NCBI RefSeq assembly: GCF_028715765.1
Contig: NZ_JAQURE010000021.1
Span: forward strand, 1-56,061
Origin: Rhodoferax sp.
Lineage (GTDB): Bacteria; Pseudomonadota; Gammaproteobacteria; Burkholderiales; Burkholderiaceae_C
Length of the DNA stretch: 56,061 bases
Direction: 5' to 3'
Shown here: piece by piece, positions 10,600 to 18,780 of the stretch
How the letters are laid out: each line of letters begins with the position of its first letter
Position numbering within the stretch: the stretch's first letter is position 1
Program-made: the position numbers and the translations under genes
Notes under the pieces: model-generated
The model's input: the letters and a program-made list of their open reading frames with translations, nothing else
Told to the model about the DNA's origin: nothing
Database searches by the model: none

Positions 10600-11266
10600 G
10601 TCAGATTGCATCATTTCGGTAGAGCATGTGTTTAAGAGCGTCACCGACTCCACTGGCACGCTGGCTATTTTGCGTGATATTGATTTTTCTTTGGCGCCTA
10701 AGGAAACCGTGGCCATTGTCGGTGCGTCTGGGTCGGGTAAAAGCACCCTGTTGTCTATTTTGGCGGGCTTGGACACGCCCACACAAGGCACGGTACGTTT
10801 GGCCGGGCAAGACCTTTTTGCCCTGACAGAAGATCAGCGTGCGGCACTGCGGGCTGAAAAAGTGGGTTTTGTGTTCCAAAGCTTTCAACTGCTGGGCAAC
10901 CTCACGGCACTTGAAAACGTGATGTTGCCGCTGGAACTGGCCGGCCGTCGGGATGCCCGCCAAACTGCCAAAGACATGCTGGCGCGGGTGGGCTTGGCGC
11001 AACGCCTGGGGCATTACCCCAAAGTGCTCTCAGGTGGCGAGCAGCAGCGGGTGGCGTTGGCGCGTGCTTTTGTGGTGCAACCGGCATTGCTGCTGGCCGA
11101 TGAGCCCACCGGTAGCCTGGACTTTGCCACGGGTGAGACCGTGATGGCACTGATGTTTGATTTGAACCGCGAACTCGGCACCACCCTGGTGCTGGTGACG
11201 CACGACAAAGCCATTGCCGCCCGCTGCCAGCGCGCCATCACCATCGAGGCTGGTTGCATCGTTTAG
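10598..11266 (+). CDS. ybbA: ABC transporter ATP-binding protein, YbbA/LolD type
   Basis: A 222-residue ABC ATPase with Walker A GASGSGKST (about 42-50), signature LSGGEQQRVALARA (about 144-157), Walker B ALLLADEPTG (about 162-171) and the H-loop VTHD. Closest in type to LolD/YbbA/MacB ATPases. In Escherichia coli ybbA is likewise divergent from tesA, which supports the name, but there the large permease YbbP follows; here rlmB follows and no permease is present. AGAAGGAAG just before the ATG is a good ribosome binding site. It may work with a permease encoded elsewhere. Confidence 0.85.
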   Translation: MSDCIISVEHVFKSVTDSTGTLAILRDIDFSLAPKETVAIVGASGSGKSTLLSILAGLDTPTQGTVRLAGQDLFALTEDQRAALRAEKVGFVFQSFQLLGNLTALENVMLPLELAGRRDARQTAKDMLARVGLAQRLGHYPKVLSGGEQQRVALARAFVVQPALLLADEPTGSLDFATGETVMALMFDLNRELGTTLVLVTHDKAIAARCQRAITIEAGCIV

Positions 11267-11317
11267 CCGGCGCTTCATCTCCAAAAAAGCGTGTCCACCT
11301 ACCCCGATAATTGAGGC

Positions 11318-12106
11318 ATGTCTACCCCTAAAACTCTGTTCGGCTTTCACGCCGTGGGCGTGCGCCTGAAAACCGCGCCCCAGTCCATGCTTGAAATTTT
11401 TGTTGACCCCAGCCGCCGTGATGCCCGCATGCGCCAATTTGTCGAGCGCGTGGCCGAAGTCGGTGTGCGCTTGCAAGAGGCCGATGGTGTGCGTTTGGCG
11501 CGTCTGTGCGGCAGCCATGGCCACCAAGGGGTGGTTGCCAGGGTCAACGCCATTGCGCAGGTGCATTCGTTGGATGAATTGCTGGAGCAGCTGGAAGCGG
11601 CCAACCAAGACCTGCCTGTGGCTGAGCGCGTGCAGCCATTGATTTTGGTGCTGGACGGTGTCACAGACCCGCACAACCTGGGTGCCTGCTTGCGCGTGGC
11701 CGATGGCGCCGGTGCCCACGCCGTGATTGCCCCCAAAGACCATGCTGCGGGCATCAATGCCACGGTGGCCAAAGTGGCCAGTGGCGCGGCCGAGACCGTG
11801 CCGTATTTCATGGTGACCAACCTGGCGCGCACCTTGAACGAGCTTAAAGAGCGCAACATTTGGGTCATTGGCACCAGTGACCAAGCCACGCAAACGTTGT
11901 ACCAAGCCGACCTGAAAGGCCCGGTGGCGCTGGTGCTGGGTGCAGAGGGCGATGGCATGCGCGCCTTGACCGCCAAAACCTGTGACCAGCTTGTCAGCAT
12001 TCCCATGCGCGGCGCGGTGGAGAGCCTGAATGTGTCGGTGGCCAGCGGCGTGTGCTTGTATGAAGCGCTGCGCCAACGCCTGGCAGTACCGCCCACTGTG
12101 GCCTGA
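11318..12106 (+). CDS. rlmB: 23S rRNA 2'-O-methyltransferase RlmB
   Basis: RlmB methylates the 2'-hydroxyl of a guanosine in the peptidyl-transferase region of 23S rRNA (G2251 in E. coli). The 262-residue protein has the N-terminal SpoU substrate-binding domain (LFGFHAVGVRLKTAP) and a C-terminal SPOUT knot: motif 1 LDGVTDPHNLGACLRVAD (about 111-128), motif 2 LVLGAEGDGMRALT (about 206-219) and motif 3 IPMRGAVESLNVSVA (about 228-242). It is 51 bases downstream of the ABC ATPase. Length is slightly above the family norm, and the call is firm. Confidence 0.94.
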   Translation: MSTPKTLFGFHAVGVRLKTAPQSMLEIFVDPSRRDARMRQFVERVAEVGVRLQEADGVRLARLCGSHGHQGVVARVNAIAQVHSLDELLEQLEAANQDLPVAERVQPLILVLDGVTDPHNLGACLRVADGAGAHAVIAPKDHAAGINATVAKVASGAAETVPYFMVTNLARTLNELKERNIWVIGTSDQATQTLYQADLKGPVALVLGAEGDGMRALTAKTCDQLVSIPMRGAVESLNVSVASGVCLYEALRQRLAVPPTVA

Positions 12107-12134
12107 TGTCGGCTGAAACGAAAGGTTAATTACT

Positions 12135-12485
12135 ATGAAATTAAGAGCTATTGGCGCAATATTAACGGGTGTTACAGCCCTATTTTTATTGACAAGTTGT
12201 ACCCAGGAGCAGCAAAACAAAATCAGCCGCGACATCCAGAACTGGACTGGCACCAACGGCGTGCTGGAGTTTTATGCAGGTGACAAAGTGGTGCGTCGGT
12301 TCGTGAAAATTGACAAGCTCTCCACCGCCATGGGCACCCAGGACAACCTGCCACGACCCTACCGCTACGGCTATGGCGTGCTCGATGAAAACCTGAATTT
12401 CATCGCCGACCCAGGCGAGAAAAAGGTTTATTTCGAGATCAGCGACTACGCCTCCAACTACCTGTTTTTTGAAAACCCACACTGA
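12135..12485 (+). CDS. Small lipoprotein of unknown function
   Basis: A 116-residue protein with a lipoprotein signal: hydrophobic stretch AIGAILTGVTALFLLTSC with the lipobox LTSC, cysteine 22. The mature part is polar with no motif I recognise (TGTNGVLEFYAGDKVVRRFV; PRPYRYGYGVLDENLNF). Its probable destination is the outer membrane or periplasm. The signal peptide coding sequence coincides with a diverged reverse-orientation copy of the dispersed repeat, and base composition there is clearly AT-richer than the rest of the gene. It sits between rlmB and an acyltransferase with no obvious functional link. Confidence 0.75.
   Translation: MKLRAIGAILTGVTALFLLTSCTQEQQNKISRDIQNWTGTNGVLEFYAGDKVVRRFVKIDKLSTAMGTQDNLPRPYRYGYGVLDENLNFIADPGEKKVYFEISDYASNYLFFENPH
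12138..12186 (-). repeat. Palindromic repeat copy K, inside lipoprotein signal peptide
   Basis: Reverse-orientation, diverged copy covering codons 2-17 of the lipoprotein gene. By eye about two thirds of positions match the copy at 39048-39100 without gaps (shared AGCT, GCA, ACGGG, TACAG, TATTT at the same spacing). More diverged than the other copies, so chance similarity is not excluded. Confidence 0.45.
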
Positions 12486-12515
12486 CATGCCGTGGGTTGA
12501 GCGGTTAACAGGGGC

Positions 12516-14519
12516 GTGGATGCCCAACACATGCGTTTGAAGGCTGCTGCGGTATCGGCTGACTTTCGGCCAGACATCAACGCATTGCGCGCCTTGGCGG
12601 TATTGGCTGTGGTGGCCTACCACTACGGCGTGCCATACGCGGGCGGTGGTTTTGCCGGTGTGGATGTTTTTTTTGTCATCTCTGGGTTTTTGATCGGCTC
12701 CCATATCTTGTCAGCGCATGCGCGCGGCCAGTTTTCTTTCGCTGCCTTTTTCCAAGCGCGACTGCGGCGCATTTTCCCGGCGCTGGCGGTGATGAGCCTG
12801 GCCTGCCTGCTGTGGGGCTGGTGGTTTGTGCTGCCCTATGACTACCTGAAAAGCACGCGGCACGTGATGGCTGCGTTGTTCTTTTTATCCAATCTGGCGT
12901 TCACTGGCGAGCAGGGGTATTTTGATGTGGCAGCGCATGCCAAACCCCTGTTGCACACCTGGTCGCTGTCGGTCGAGGGGCAGTTTTACGTGCTGTTGCC
13001 GTTGCTGGTGGCTGTGATCTGGCGCTGGGCACGTGGCTGGCTGGCACCCGTGTTGGGGCTGCTGTGGTTGGTCTCATTGGGCTGGGCCGTGTGGCAGGGA
13101 ATCGCCCATCCAGCGGATGCTTTCTACAGCTTGTGGACCCGTGCTTGGGAATTTTTGTCGGGCTGCTTGTTGGGTGTCTGGGCGCCGGCCTGGCGTTCGC
13201 ACAAGCTGCAAAACAGTGTGTCAGCCTTGGGGCTGCTGCTGGTGCTGGGCAGTTTCATGGGTCTGTCGGCGCACATGACATGGCCGGGTCTGTGGACGCT
13301 GCTGCCTGTAGCGGCTGCGGTGGCCTTGATGGCTGCGGCAGACGCGCCGCTGACTGCTCGGCTGTGGCGCACCTGGCCGCTGCAGCGTTTGGGGGACGTG
13401 TCTTACTCATGGTATTTGTGGCACTGGCCGGTGCTGGTGTTTGCGCGTCAATACCTGCTCACTGACTCCGGCGAATTGGCGCCGGTGCAATTGCTGGCGC
13501 TGGCTGCGCTGTCGTTGCTGCTGGCGGTGCTGAGCTGGCGCTGGGTCGAGCAGCCGGTTCGCCGGCGCCAAGGCTGGTGGCAGGTGCGCCGGTTGCTCAT
13601 TGGGGTGGCCGTGGCGTGGCTGCTGGTGTTGTTGTGGGGGGCGTTTGTGGTCAAAAACCAGGGCGTGCCACAGCGTTTGCCAGCTTATGTGCAAAAGGCC
13701 TCAGCGGCGGTGTTTCTCAATACCCCGCGCGATGAGTGTTTTCGTTTGCCTGAAGGCGTTAAACGGGTGCCCGAGCCCTTTTGTTTTTTTGGCACAGGCA
13801 CAGTGCAAGCGCCCAGTTTGTTGCTGTGGGGCGACTCCCATGCCAACCAATACCTGACCGCTCTGACGGATGCTGCAGCCAGCCTGGGGCAGGGCGGGCT
13901 GATTGCCACCCAAGGTGCTTGCCGTGCCTTGTTGGCTGACCAACCCAGCCATTTGCCGGACAGCATTGCGCCGCACTGCGAGGCGTTTAACCGCGAGGTC
14001 AACGCGCTGCTGGCGCAAACACCCTCCCTCCAGACCCTGGTGATCGGGCGCGTGTGGGGTTCAGATGCCAGCCTGGGGCAAAGCGTGACTTTGGTGCGGT
14101 ACTGGGTTGGGCAGGGCAAGCGGGTGCTGTTGTTGGGGCCGTTGCCTGAACCGGGTCGGGATGTGCCACAAAGCTGGTCTTTGCAGCAGCTCAAAGCCGG
14201 TCATGCCATTGAAGAGGTGACTGTGCCGCTGGCTACACAGCAGCATGCACTGGCCATGCGCCAGACCTTGCAAGCTGAATTGGCCGAGCCCCTGTGCCGC
14301 GGGCAAGTGGTGCTGTTTGACCCGATGCAAGCCTTGTGCGACGCGCAGGTGTGCCGTTTGGCAGAAAACGGCGAGGCCAATTTCAGAGATGCCTCGCACC
14401 TGTCGCACACCGCTTCATTGCGTTACACGCCAGCGCTGCGCACGGCTTTGGCGCAGTTGCAGCAGCCGTTGCAAGCAACATCTGCCTGCAACATACCGTT
14501 GATAACCCACCAAAAATAA
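12516..14519 (+). CDS. Acyltransferase 3 / SGNH-fused (OafA-type) membrane protein
   Basis: A 667-residue protein with an N-terminal acyltransferase-3 domain of about ten membrane helices (RPDINALRALAVLAVVAYH, then FAGVDVFFVISGFLIG with the family histidine and FVISG motif) and a C-terminal periplasmic SGNH hydrolase-like domain (LLLWGDSHANQYL; terminal DASHLSH). Such proteins O-acetylate lipopolysaccharide, peptidoglycan or other surface polysaccharides; the target cannot be told here. Start GTG 12516 follows AGGGG closely; ATG 12531 is an alternative. A hairpin terminator overlaps its stop. No polysaccharide genes lie nearby. Confidence 0.88.
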   Translation: MDAQHMRLKAAAVSADFRPDINALRALAVLAVVAYHYGVPYAGGGFAGVDVFFVISGFLIGSHILSAHARGQFSFAAFFQARLRRIFPALAVMSLACLLWGWWFVLPYDYLKSTRHVMAALFFLSNLAFTGEQGYFDVAAHAKPLLHTWSLSVEGQFYVLLPLLVAVIWRWARGWLAPVLGLLWLVSLGWAVWQGIAHPADAFYSLWTRAWEFLSGCLLGVWAPAWRSHKLQNSVSALGLLLVLGSFMGLSAHMTWPGLWTLLPVAAAVALMAAADAPLTARLWRTWPLQRLGDVSYSWYLWHWPVLVFARQYLLTDSGELAPVQLLALAALSLLLAVLSWRWVEQPVRRRQGWWQVRRLLIGVAVAWLLVLLWGAFVVKNQGVPQRLPAYVQKASAAVFLNTPRDECFRLPEGVKRVPEPFCFFGTGTVQAPSLLLWGDSHANQYLTALTDAAASLGQGGLIATQGACRALLADQPSHLPDSIAPHCEAFNREVNALLAQTPSLQTLVIGRVWGSDASLGQSVTLVRYWVGQGKRVLLLGPLPEPGRDVPQSWSLQQLKAGHAIEEVTVPLATQQHALAMRQTLQAELAEPLCRGQVVLFDPMQALCDAQVCRLAENGEANFRDASHLSHTASLRYTPALRTALAQLQQPLQATSACNIPLITHQK

Positions 14520-14539
14520 CGCGGCTCAAAAGCCGCGTT
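14518..14539. terminator. Bidirectional hairpin between convergent genes
   Basis: Perfect 9-bp stem AACGCGGCT / AGCCGCGTT with a 4-nt loop (CAAA), overlapping the stop of the acyltransferase gene. Read on the minus strand it is followed by ATTTTTGG, so it best serves as the rho-independent terminator of the parvulin gene. Confidence 0.75.
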
Positions 14540-14579
14540 GGAAAGTGGGGTAAGGGGTTGAGCTGCAGGTTAAAGCAAC

Positions 14580-15365
14580 TTACTCAACCTTGGCTTTGCT
14601 GCGAAGCTCGTTTTGGTATTGCGCCAATTTTTGTTGTTGCAGTTGTTGTGACACTTGGGGCTTGACATCTTCCAGCTTGGGTAGTTGGGCGTCGCGCACA
14701 TCGTCAAGGCGGATCACGTGATAGCCAAATTGTGATTTGACTGGGGTGTCAGTCAGCTGGCCTTTGGTCAGGGCGGTCAAGGCAGTGGCAAATTCAGCCA
14801 CGTAGTTGCCAGCCGGTGCCCAATCCAGGTCGCCGCCCTTGGCGCCAGAGCCTGGGTCTTTGCTGGATTTTTTGGCAATTTCATCAAATTTGCCACCTTT
14901 TTTCAGCTGCGCAATGATGGCTTTGGCTTCGGCTTCTTTTTCAACCAGAATGTGGCGGGCACGGTATTCCTTGCCACTGTTGGCGGCGGCAAATTTGTCG
15001 TATTCAGCCTTGATCTCTGCGTCTGTCACAGCGTGGGTTTTTTGGTAATTGGTGAAGAGTTCACGAATCAAAATGGTTTGGCGCGCCAATTCCATTTGGG
15101 TTTTGAAGTCTTCAGAGGTGTCGAGCCCCATTTTTTGAGCTTCTTGAATGAACACTTCGCGGGCAATCACCTCGTCTTTGATTTGCTGTTGCATCTCGGG
15201 GGTGACTTGGCGGCCAGAGCGCGCCACTTGCTGGCTCAGCGCCTCTACCCGCGCCATCGGCACGGCTTTGCCATTGACGATGGCCACGTTTTGCGCATCT
15301 GCCACGGCAGACAGGCTGCCCATCAGGGCGACAAAAGCAATACTTGAGACAAGTTTGTGTTTCAT
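14580..15365 (-). CDS. Parvulin-type peptidylprolyl isomerase (PpiC/SurA-like)
   Basis: A 261-residue secreted foldase. Residues 1-24 form a Sec signal peptide ending AVADA, followed by a SurA-like helical N-domain and a rotamase domain from about residue 132 (YRARHILVEKEAEAKAI; GSGAKGGDLDWAPAGNYVAEF; SQFGYHVIRLDDVRD). These enzymes catalyse cis-trans prolyl isomerisation and assist folding of outer membrane proteins in the periplasm. The C-terminus is Gln/Lys-rich. It is the distal gene of the minus-strand group selO-msrB-yciB-bolA-ppiC and ends at a hairpin terminator. Confidence 0.9.
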   Translation of the reverse strand: MKHKLVSSIAFVALMGSLSAVADAQNVAIVNGKAVPMARVEALSQQVARSGRQVTPEMQQQIKDEVIAREVFIQEAQKMGLDTSEDFKTQMELARQTILIRELFTNYQKTHAVTDAEIKAEYDKFAAANSGKEYRARHILVEKEAEAKAIIAQLKKGGKFDEIAKKSSKDPGSGAKGGDLDWAPAGNYVAEFATALTALTKGQLTDTPVKSQFGYHVIRLDDVRDAQLPKLEDVKPQVSQQLQQQKLAQYQNELRSKAKVE

Positions 15366-15425
15366 GCAAATTTCCTGCAGTTCAAAAAGATAAAAAGAGT
15401 GGGGTGGGGTTTCTGCCCAAAGCGG

Positions 15426-15707
15426 TTAAACCGTGGGCGTTTGGGCTTCAATGGCCAGCGCGTGCAGACCTTGAGCCATGAAATCTTGGAGCGCATCATA
15501 CACAAGCCGATGCCGCGCCACGAGTGACTTGCCGGCGAAAGCCCTAGCCGTGAGGCGCACCCTGAAATGGGTGCCGAACCCCGTGCCGTTGGCACCCGCG
15601 TGGCCGTGGTGTTGCGCGCTCTCGTCTACCACTTCAAGCTGACTGGGTTGTAGCACCTGTTGCAAGCGTTGTTGCAACAGGGCGGCGGTTGGAGCTGGAT
15701 GCGTCAT
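15426..15707 (-). CDS. BolA family protein
   Basis: A 93-residue BolA-like protein. The family fold is visible as LEVVDESAQHHGHAG (with the conserved SxxHxGH-type segment), THFRVRLTARAFAGKSLVARHRLVYDAL and the helical end MAQGLHALAIEAQTP. BolA proteins partner monothiol glutaredoxins in iron-sulfur cluster handling or act on transcription and cell shape. It lies between yciB and the parvulin gene, an order seen in other betaproteobacteria. No direct regulatory sites are visible. Confidence 0.9.
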   Translation of the reverse strand: MTHPAPTAALLQQRLQQVLQPSQLEVVDESAQHHGHAGANGTGFGTHFRVRLTARAFAGKSLVARHRLVYDALQDFMAQGLHALAIEAQTPTV

Positions 15708-15779
15708 GTGAAGGAGCGAGGTGTGTGAATGAAGGGGGCGGGCATGAATCGAGCGTTGCAGCGTTGTGGCAAGACGGTT

Positions 15780-16328
15780 TCAAGGGCTGGGTGTTTTTGA
15801 TTCGTCTGCGACCAGGTATTTTGAAATGTAAAAACCCTGCCCGACAATGAACACCAGTGGAAAGGCATAGCCCCATAGCTTGAAGTTCACCCAGGCCTCG
15901 GTGCTGTAGTAGGCAGCTACATAGGCGTTGATCAGCGCCATGAACGCGGTGTACATCACCCACCACACATTCAGCCGCATCCACACCGGCTCTGGCAGGG
16001 TCAGCTGGCTGCCCAGCAGCATTTTCAGAAAATTTTTCTTGTAGACCCAAACCGCTACCGCCAGCGCAATGGCCATGGCAGCGTAGAGCACGGTGGGCTT
16101 CCATTTGATGAAACGGTCGTCATGCAACACCAGGGTGAGCGTGCCAAACACCAGCACCAGTGCCAGCGTCACCTTGTGCATCATTTGCAGCTTGCGGTCT
16201 ATGCCGTAAATCAGCGCCATTTGCAGCACAGTGGCCGCCATCAGCACGCCAGTGCCAATGTAAATGTCATAGACCTTGTAGGCACCAAAAAACAGCAGAA
16301 TGGGAAAGAAGTCGATCAGTATTTTCAT
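15780..16328 (-). CDS. yciB: Inner membrane protein YciB (IspZ, septation protein A)
   Basis: A 182-residue integral membrane protein with five hydrophobic segments and the family start [23 protein letters not shown]. YciB/IspZ proteins are tied to envelope integrity and septation; biochemical activity is unsettled. The conserved [20 protein letters not shown] segment lies near residues 118-137. Its ATG overlaps the msrB stop (ATGA), so translation is coupled to msrB. Length is normal for the family. Confidence 0.93.
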   Translation of the reverse strand: MKILIDFFPILLFFGAYKVYDIYIGTGVLMAATVLQMALIYGIDRKLQMMHKVTLALVLVFGTLTLVLHDDRFIKWKPTVLYAAMAIALAVAVWVYKKNFLKMLLGSQLTLPEPVWMRLNVWWVMYTAFMALINAYVAAYYSTEAWVNFKLWGYAFPLVFIVGQGFYISKYLVADESKTPSP

Positions 16329-16732
16329 GAGGGGGTGAAGTTTAACGAGGCCGAGTTCATGCAGTAGCGCAACCCGGTGTCGGTGGGGCCGTCTTCAAAC
16401 ACATGACCCAGGTGCGCGCCGCATTGGCTGCACACGGTCTCGACGCGGCGCATGCCGTGGCTGTGATCCGTGATTTCGGTGATGGCACCTGGCACTGCCA
16501 ATGAAAAACTGGGCCAGCCGCAGCCTGCGTCGAATTTGGTGCGGGCGTCAAACAGCTTCTGGCCGCAGCACATGCAGTGGTAGCTGCCATCGGCCCAATG
16601 GGCTGCATATTTGCCGGTGAACGGGCGCTCGGTGGCGGCGCGGCGGGTGACTTGAAACGCACCAGGTTCAGCGGCTTTGTCAGCCAGCAGGGCTTGCCAC
16701 TCGGCGTCGGTGTGGGTAATGGGGTAGGGCAT
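16325..16732 (-). CDS. msrB: Peptide-methionine (R)-S-oxide reductase MsrB
   Basis: MsrB reduces methionine-R-sulfoxide in proteins. The 135-residue protein has both zinc-binding pairs, C53/C56 in [11 protein letters not shown] and the CSQCG pair near residue 102, the [10 protein letters not shown] motif near 67-76, and the catalytic cysteine in RYCMNSASL near residue 125. There is no signal peptide, so it is cytosolic. It lies between selO and yciB in a tight group. The neighbourhood with SelO suggests a shared role in oxidative stress, which is inference. Confidence 0.95.
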   Translation of the reverse strand: MPYPITHTDAEWQALLADKAAEPGAFQVTRRAATERPFTGKYAAHWADGSYHCMCCGQKLFDARTKFDAGCGWPSFSLAVPGAITEITDHSHGMRRVETVCSQCGAHLGHVFEDGPTDTGLRYCMNSASLNFTPS

Positions 16733-16756
16733 GGTGGTCTCCGGTTCAATACAACA

Positions 16757-18283
16757 TCAAGAACTGCAACTGATGGCAATGTTGGCAGCCCAGTCTGGCG
16801 GGAAGCCCGCCCAGGCTTGTGCACTGGGGTGCTCGTCAAACGGGTGTTGCAACACCTGCAGCAGATGCGCCAGCACCGAGAAATCTTTGGCTTTGGCGGC
16901 GCGGATGGCTTCTTCTGCCATGTAGTTGCGCAGCACATACTTGGGGTTTGTTTTAAGCATCAAATCGGCCTGTAGCGCTTTATTTATATGCAATGATAGC
17001 TCTGAATAATGAAGCAACCAGCGGTCAAAACCAGGTCGATCCAGAAACATGTCACGCACAGGTTCAAAGTGTTGTGTGGCCACAGCAACGCTCAAGCGCC
17101 GCCAAAACAGGGTGTAGTCCACTCGCGTGGCACCCAGCAAAGACAGCAGCTCGCTGATGAGTGCAGCTTGCGCGGGGTCTGGTGTGCCGGGTAATACCTC
17201 TGCGACCTCTGCGCCTGTGGCCGCCCATGCCGGTGTCAGCCCCAGTTTGGCGCACATCAAGCGGTGCCAGTGGCTTTTGAAGCTGGGCTCAAACTGGTTC
17301 AGCGCTGCCATCGCCAGGGTTTGGTCTTTCATCAACGGCATCAACGCCTGTGCCAGTGCATACAGGTTCCAGTGCGCAACGCTGGGCTGGGCTTGAAAGG
17401 CGTAGCGCCCACTGCGGTCGGTATGGTTGCAAATGTGGTCGGGGTCGTAGCCATCCAAAAACTGAAAGGGGCCATAGTCCATGGTCAGCCCCAGCAAGCT
17501 CATGTTGTCGGTGTTCATGACGCCATGGCAAAAGCCTACCGATTGCCAATGTGCCAGCGTCAGCGCTGTGCGTTGGCTGGCCCAGTGCAGCAAATTCACA
17601 TACACATTGGGCGCATCGGCGGTGGTGGCCAGGCACTCTGGGGCATAGCGCTCCAGGCAATAGTCGGCCAGCGTTTTGAGCTGGTCGTTTTGGCGGCGTG
17701 CCGAGAAATGTTCAAAATGACCAAAGCGGATAAAGCTGGGTGCCACGCGGGTGACCACGGCGGTAGTTTCAAGCGTTTCACGCCACACCTCATCGTCTGA
17801 GCCGACCACGCACAACGCCCGCGTGGTGGGAATGCCAAGGCCATGCATGGCTTCACTGCACAAAAACTCCCGAATGCTGCTGCGCAACACGGCTCGGCCA
17901 TCGCCCATGCGGGAGTAAGGCGTGAGCCCCGAGCCCTTGAGCTGTAATTCGAGGCCATTGACTTCACCCAACAAAATGGCGCGCCCGTCGCCCAGCTGAC
18001 CGGCCCAATTGCCAAACTGGTGGCCGCTGTAAACGCTGGCCAAGGGTTGCGTGCCGCTGATCGGCCAGTTGCCCGCCAAACCTTGCAGCAACTCGTGGCT
18101 GTGTAAAAGAGCCGGGTTCAAGCCCAGGAGTTCAGCCACCGGCAGGCTGCTAGCCACCCAGTAAGGCTGGGAGATGGGTTCAGGTGCCAGTGGGGTATAA
18201 AAATCTGTGCCAAGTTGCTGAAACCGGTTGTTCCAACTCAAACCGGTTTGGACACACTGCATGGATGTGCGTGGAGAAGTCAT
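16757..18283 (-). CDS. selO: Protein adenylyltransferase SelO
   Basis: SelO (YdiU) has a pseudokinase fold that transfers AMP from ATP to proteins in redox stress. Signature segments are GHQFGNWAGQLGDGRA, RGSGLTPYSRMGDGRAVLR-like (here GSGLTPYSRMGDGRAVLRSS), HGVMNTDNMSLLGLTMDYGP and NPKYVLRNYMAEEAI. The protein ends CSS; the cysteine is where eukaryotic SelO carries selenocysteine. I use ATG 18283; starts 18 codons upstream or 7 downstream are possible because no ribosome binding site stands out. Residues encoded by 16961-17008 (SELSLHINKALQADLML) come from a copy of the dispersed palindromic repeat. Confidence 0.92.
   Translation of the reverse strand: MTSPRTSMQCVQTGLSWNNRFQQLGTDFYTPLAPEPISQPYWVASSLPVAELLGLNPALLHSHELLQGLAGNWPISGTQPLASVYSGHQFGNWAGQLGDGRAILLGEVNGLELQLKGSGLTPYSRMGDGRAVLRSSIREFLCSEAMHGLGIPTTRALCVVGSDDEVWRETLETTAVVTRVAPSFIRFGHFEHFSARRQNDQLKTLADYCLERYAPECLATTADAPNVYVNLLHWASQRTALTLAHWQSVGFCHGVMNTDNMSLLGLTMDYGPFQFLDGYDPDHICNHTDRSGRYAFQAQPSVAHWNLYALAQALMPLMKDQTLAMAALNQFEPSFKSHWHRLMCAKLGLTPAWAATGAEVAEVLPGTPDPAQAALISELLSLLGATRVDYTLFWRRLSVAVATQHFEPVRDMFLDRPGFDRWLLHYSELSLHINKALQADLMLKTNPKYVLRNYMAEEAIRAAKAKDFSVLAHLLQVLQHPFDEHPSAQAWAGFPPDWAANIAISCSS
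16961..17008 (+). repeat. Palindromic repeat copy F, inside selO
   Basis: Forward copy (CAAATCGGCCTGTAGCGCTT then TATTTATATGCAATGATAGC) lying wholly inside selO and read through on the opposite strand without stops. It encodes about 16 residues just before the conserved NPKYVLRNY segment. Confidence 0.8.
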
Positions 18284-18368
18284 GGCTGAATTGTGTCTGC
18301 GCCGCGTCAAACCTGCGGTATGCAGGGGCATGGGCACGGGTTCCGGATGTTGCTGATGTTGAGATGTT

Positions 18369-18392
18369 GAGGGTTTGAGGGTTTGAGGGTTT
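18369..18392. repeat. Three tandem copies of GAGGGTTT
   Basis: Perfect 3 x 8 bp tandem repeat upstream of selO, next to the first 111-bp element. Likely slippage-prone. Confidence 0.8.
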
Positions 18393-18408
18393 AACCCGGC
18401 AGGGCGAC

Positions 18409-18519
18409 TGGGTCAGGGGCGTGCGGTTTTGGGGTGAAAGCACGCGCGGGGCTGACGGCCATGGTACGCCAGCTCCGCTTTCGCGCGCATTTCACCCCAA
18501 AGCCCGGTCCCCTGACCCA
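18409..18519 (+). repeat. MITE-like palindromic element, copy 1 (111 bp)
   Basis: Ends TGGGTCAGG / CCTGACCCA are 9-bp terminal inverted repeats, with an inner pair around TTTTGGGGTGAA / TTTCACCCCAAAG. The whole element is the reverse complement of the element at 18655-18765 with few mismatches and equal length. No coding capacity. Confidence 0.8.
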
Positions 18520-18560
18520 ATCACCCCACCTTGCGTGGTTTGGATTCGAAAATTTATAAG

Positions 18561-18608
18561 AAAACAGCCTGTAGCCCATGTAAATCAAGCATGAACAGCT
18601 ACTATTTT
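18561..18608 (+). repeat. Palindromic repeat copy E (intergenic)
   Basis: Forward copy: AAAACAGCCTGTAGCCCATG, TAAATCAAGCATGAACAGCT, ACTATTTT. It lies between the two inverted 111-bp elements. Confidence 0.75.
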
Positions 18609-18654
18609 TGTTGTGACTGCCAGTACAACCTCCACACAGATAAGGCGTGGTGGT

Positions 18655-18765
18655 TGGGTCAGGTGACCGGGCTTTGGGGGTGAAGGCGCGCGAAAGTGGT
18701 GCTGGCGTACCAAGGCCATTAGCCCCGCGCGTGATTCACCCCCAAAACCGCATGCACCTGACCCA
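18655..18765 (-). repeat. MITE-like palindromic element, copy 2 (111 bp, inverted)
   Basis: Inverted partner of 18409-18519. Termini TGGGTCAGGT / ACCTGACCCA (10 bp) and inner arms TTTGGGGGTGAA / TTCACCCCCAAA (12 bp) are perfect inverted repeats, so a single strand could fold into a long interrupted hairpin. Confidence 0.8.
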
Positions 18766-18780
18766 GCCGCCGCGCCGTGC

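Noticed and set aside
11030..12256. A 408-codon minus-strand frame opposite ybbA and rlmB
   Set aside because: Antisense shadow without any domain; both plus-strand genes are well supported.
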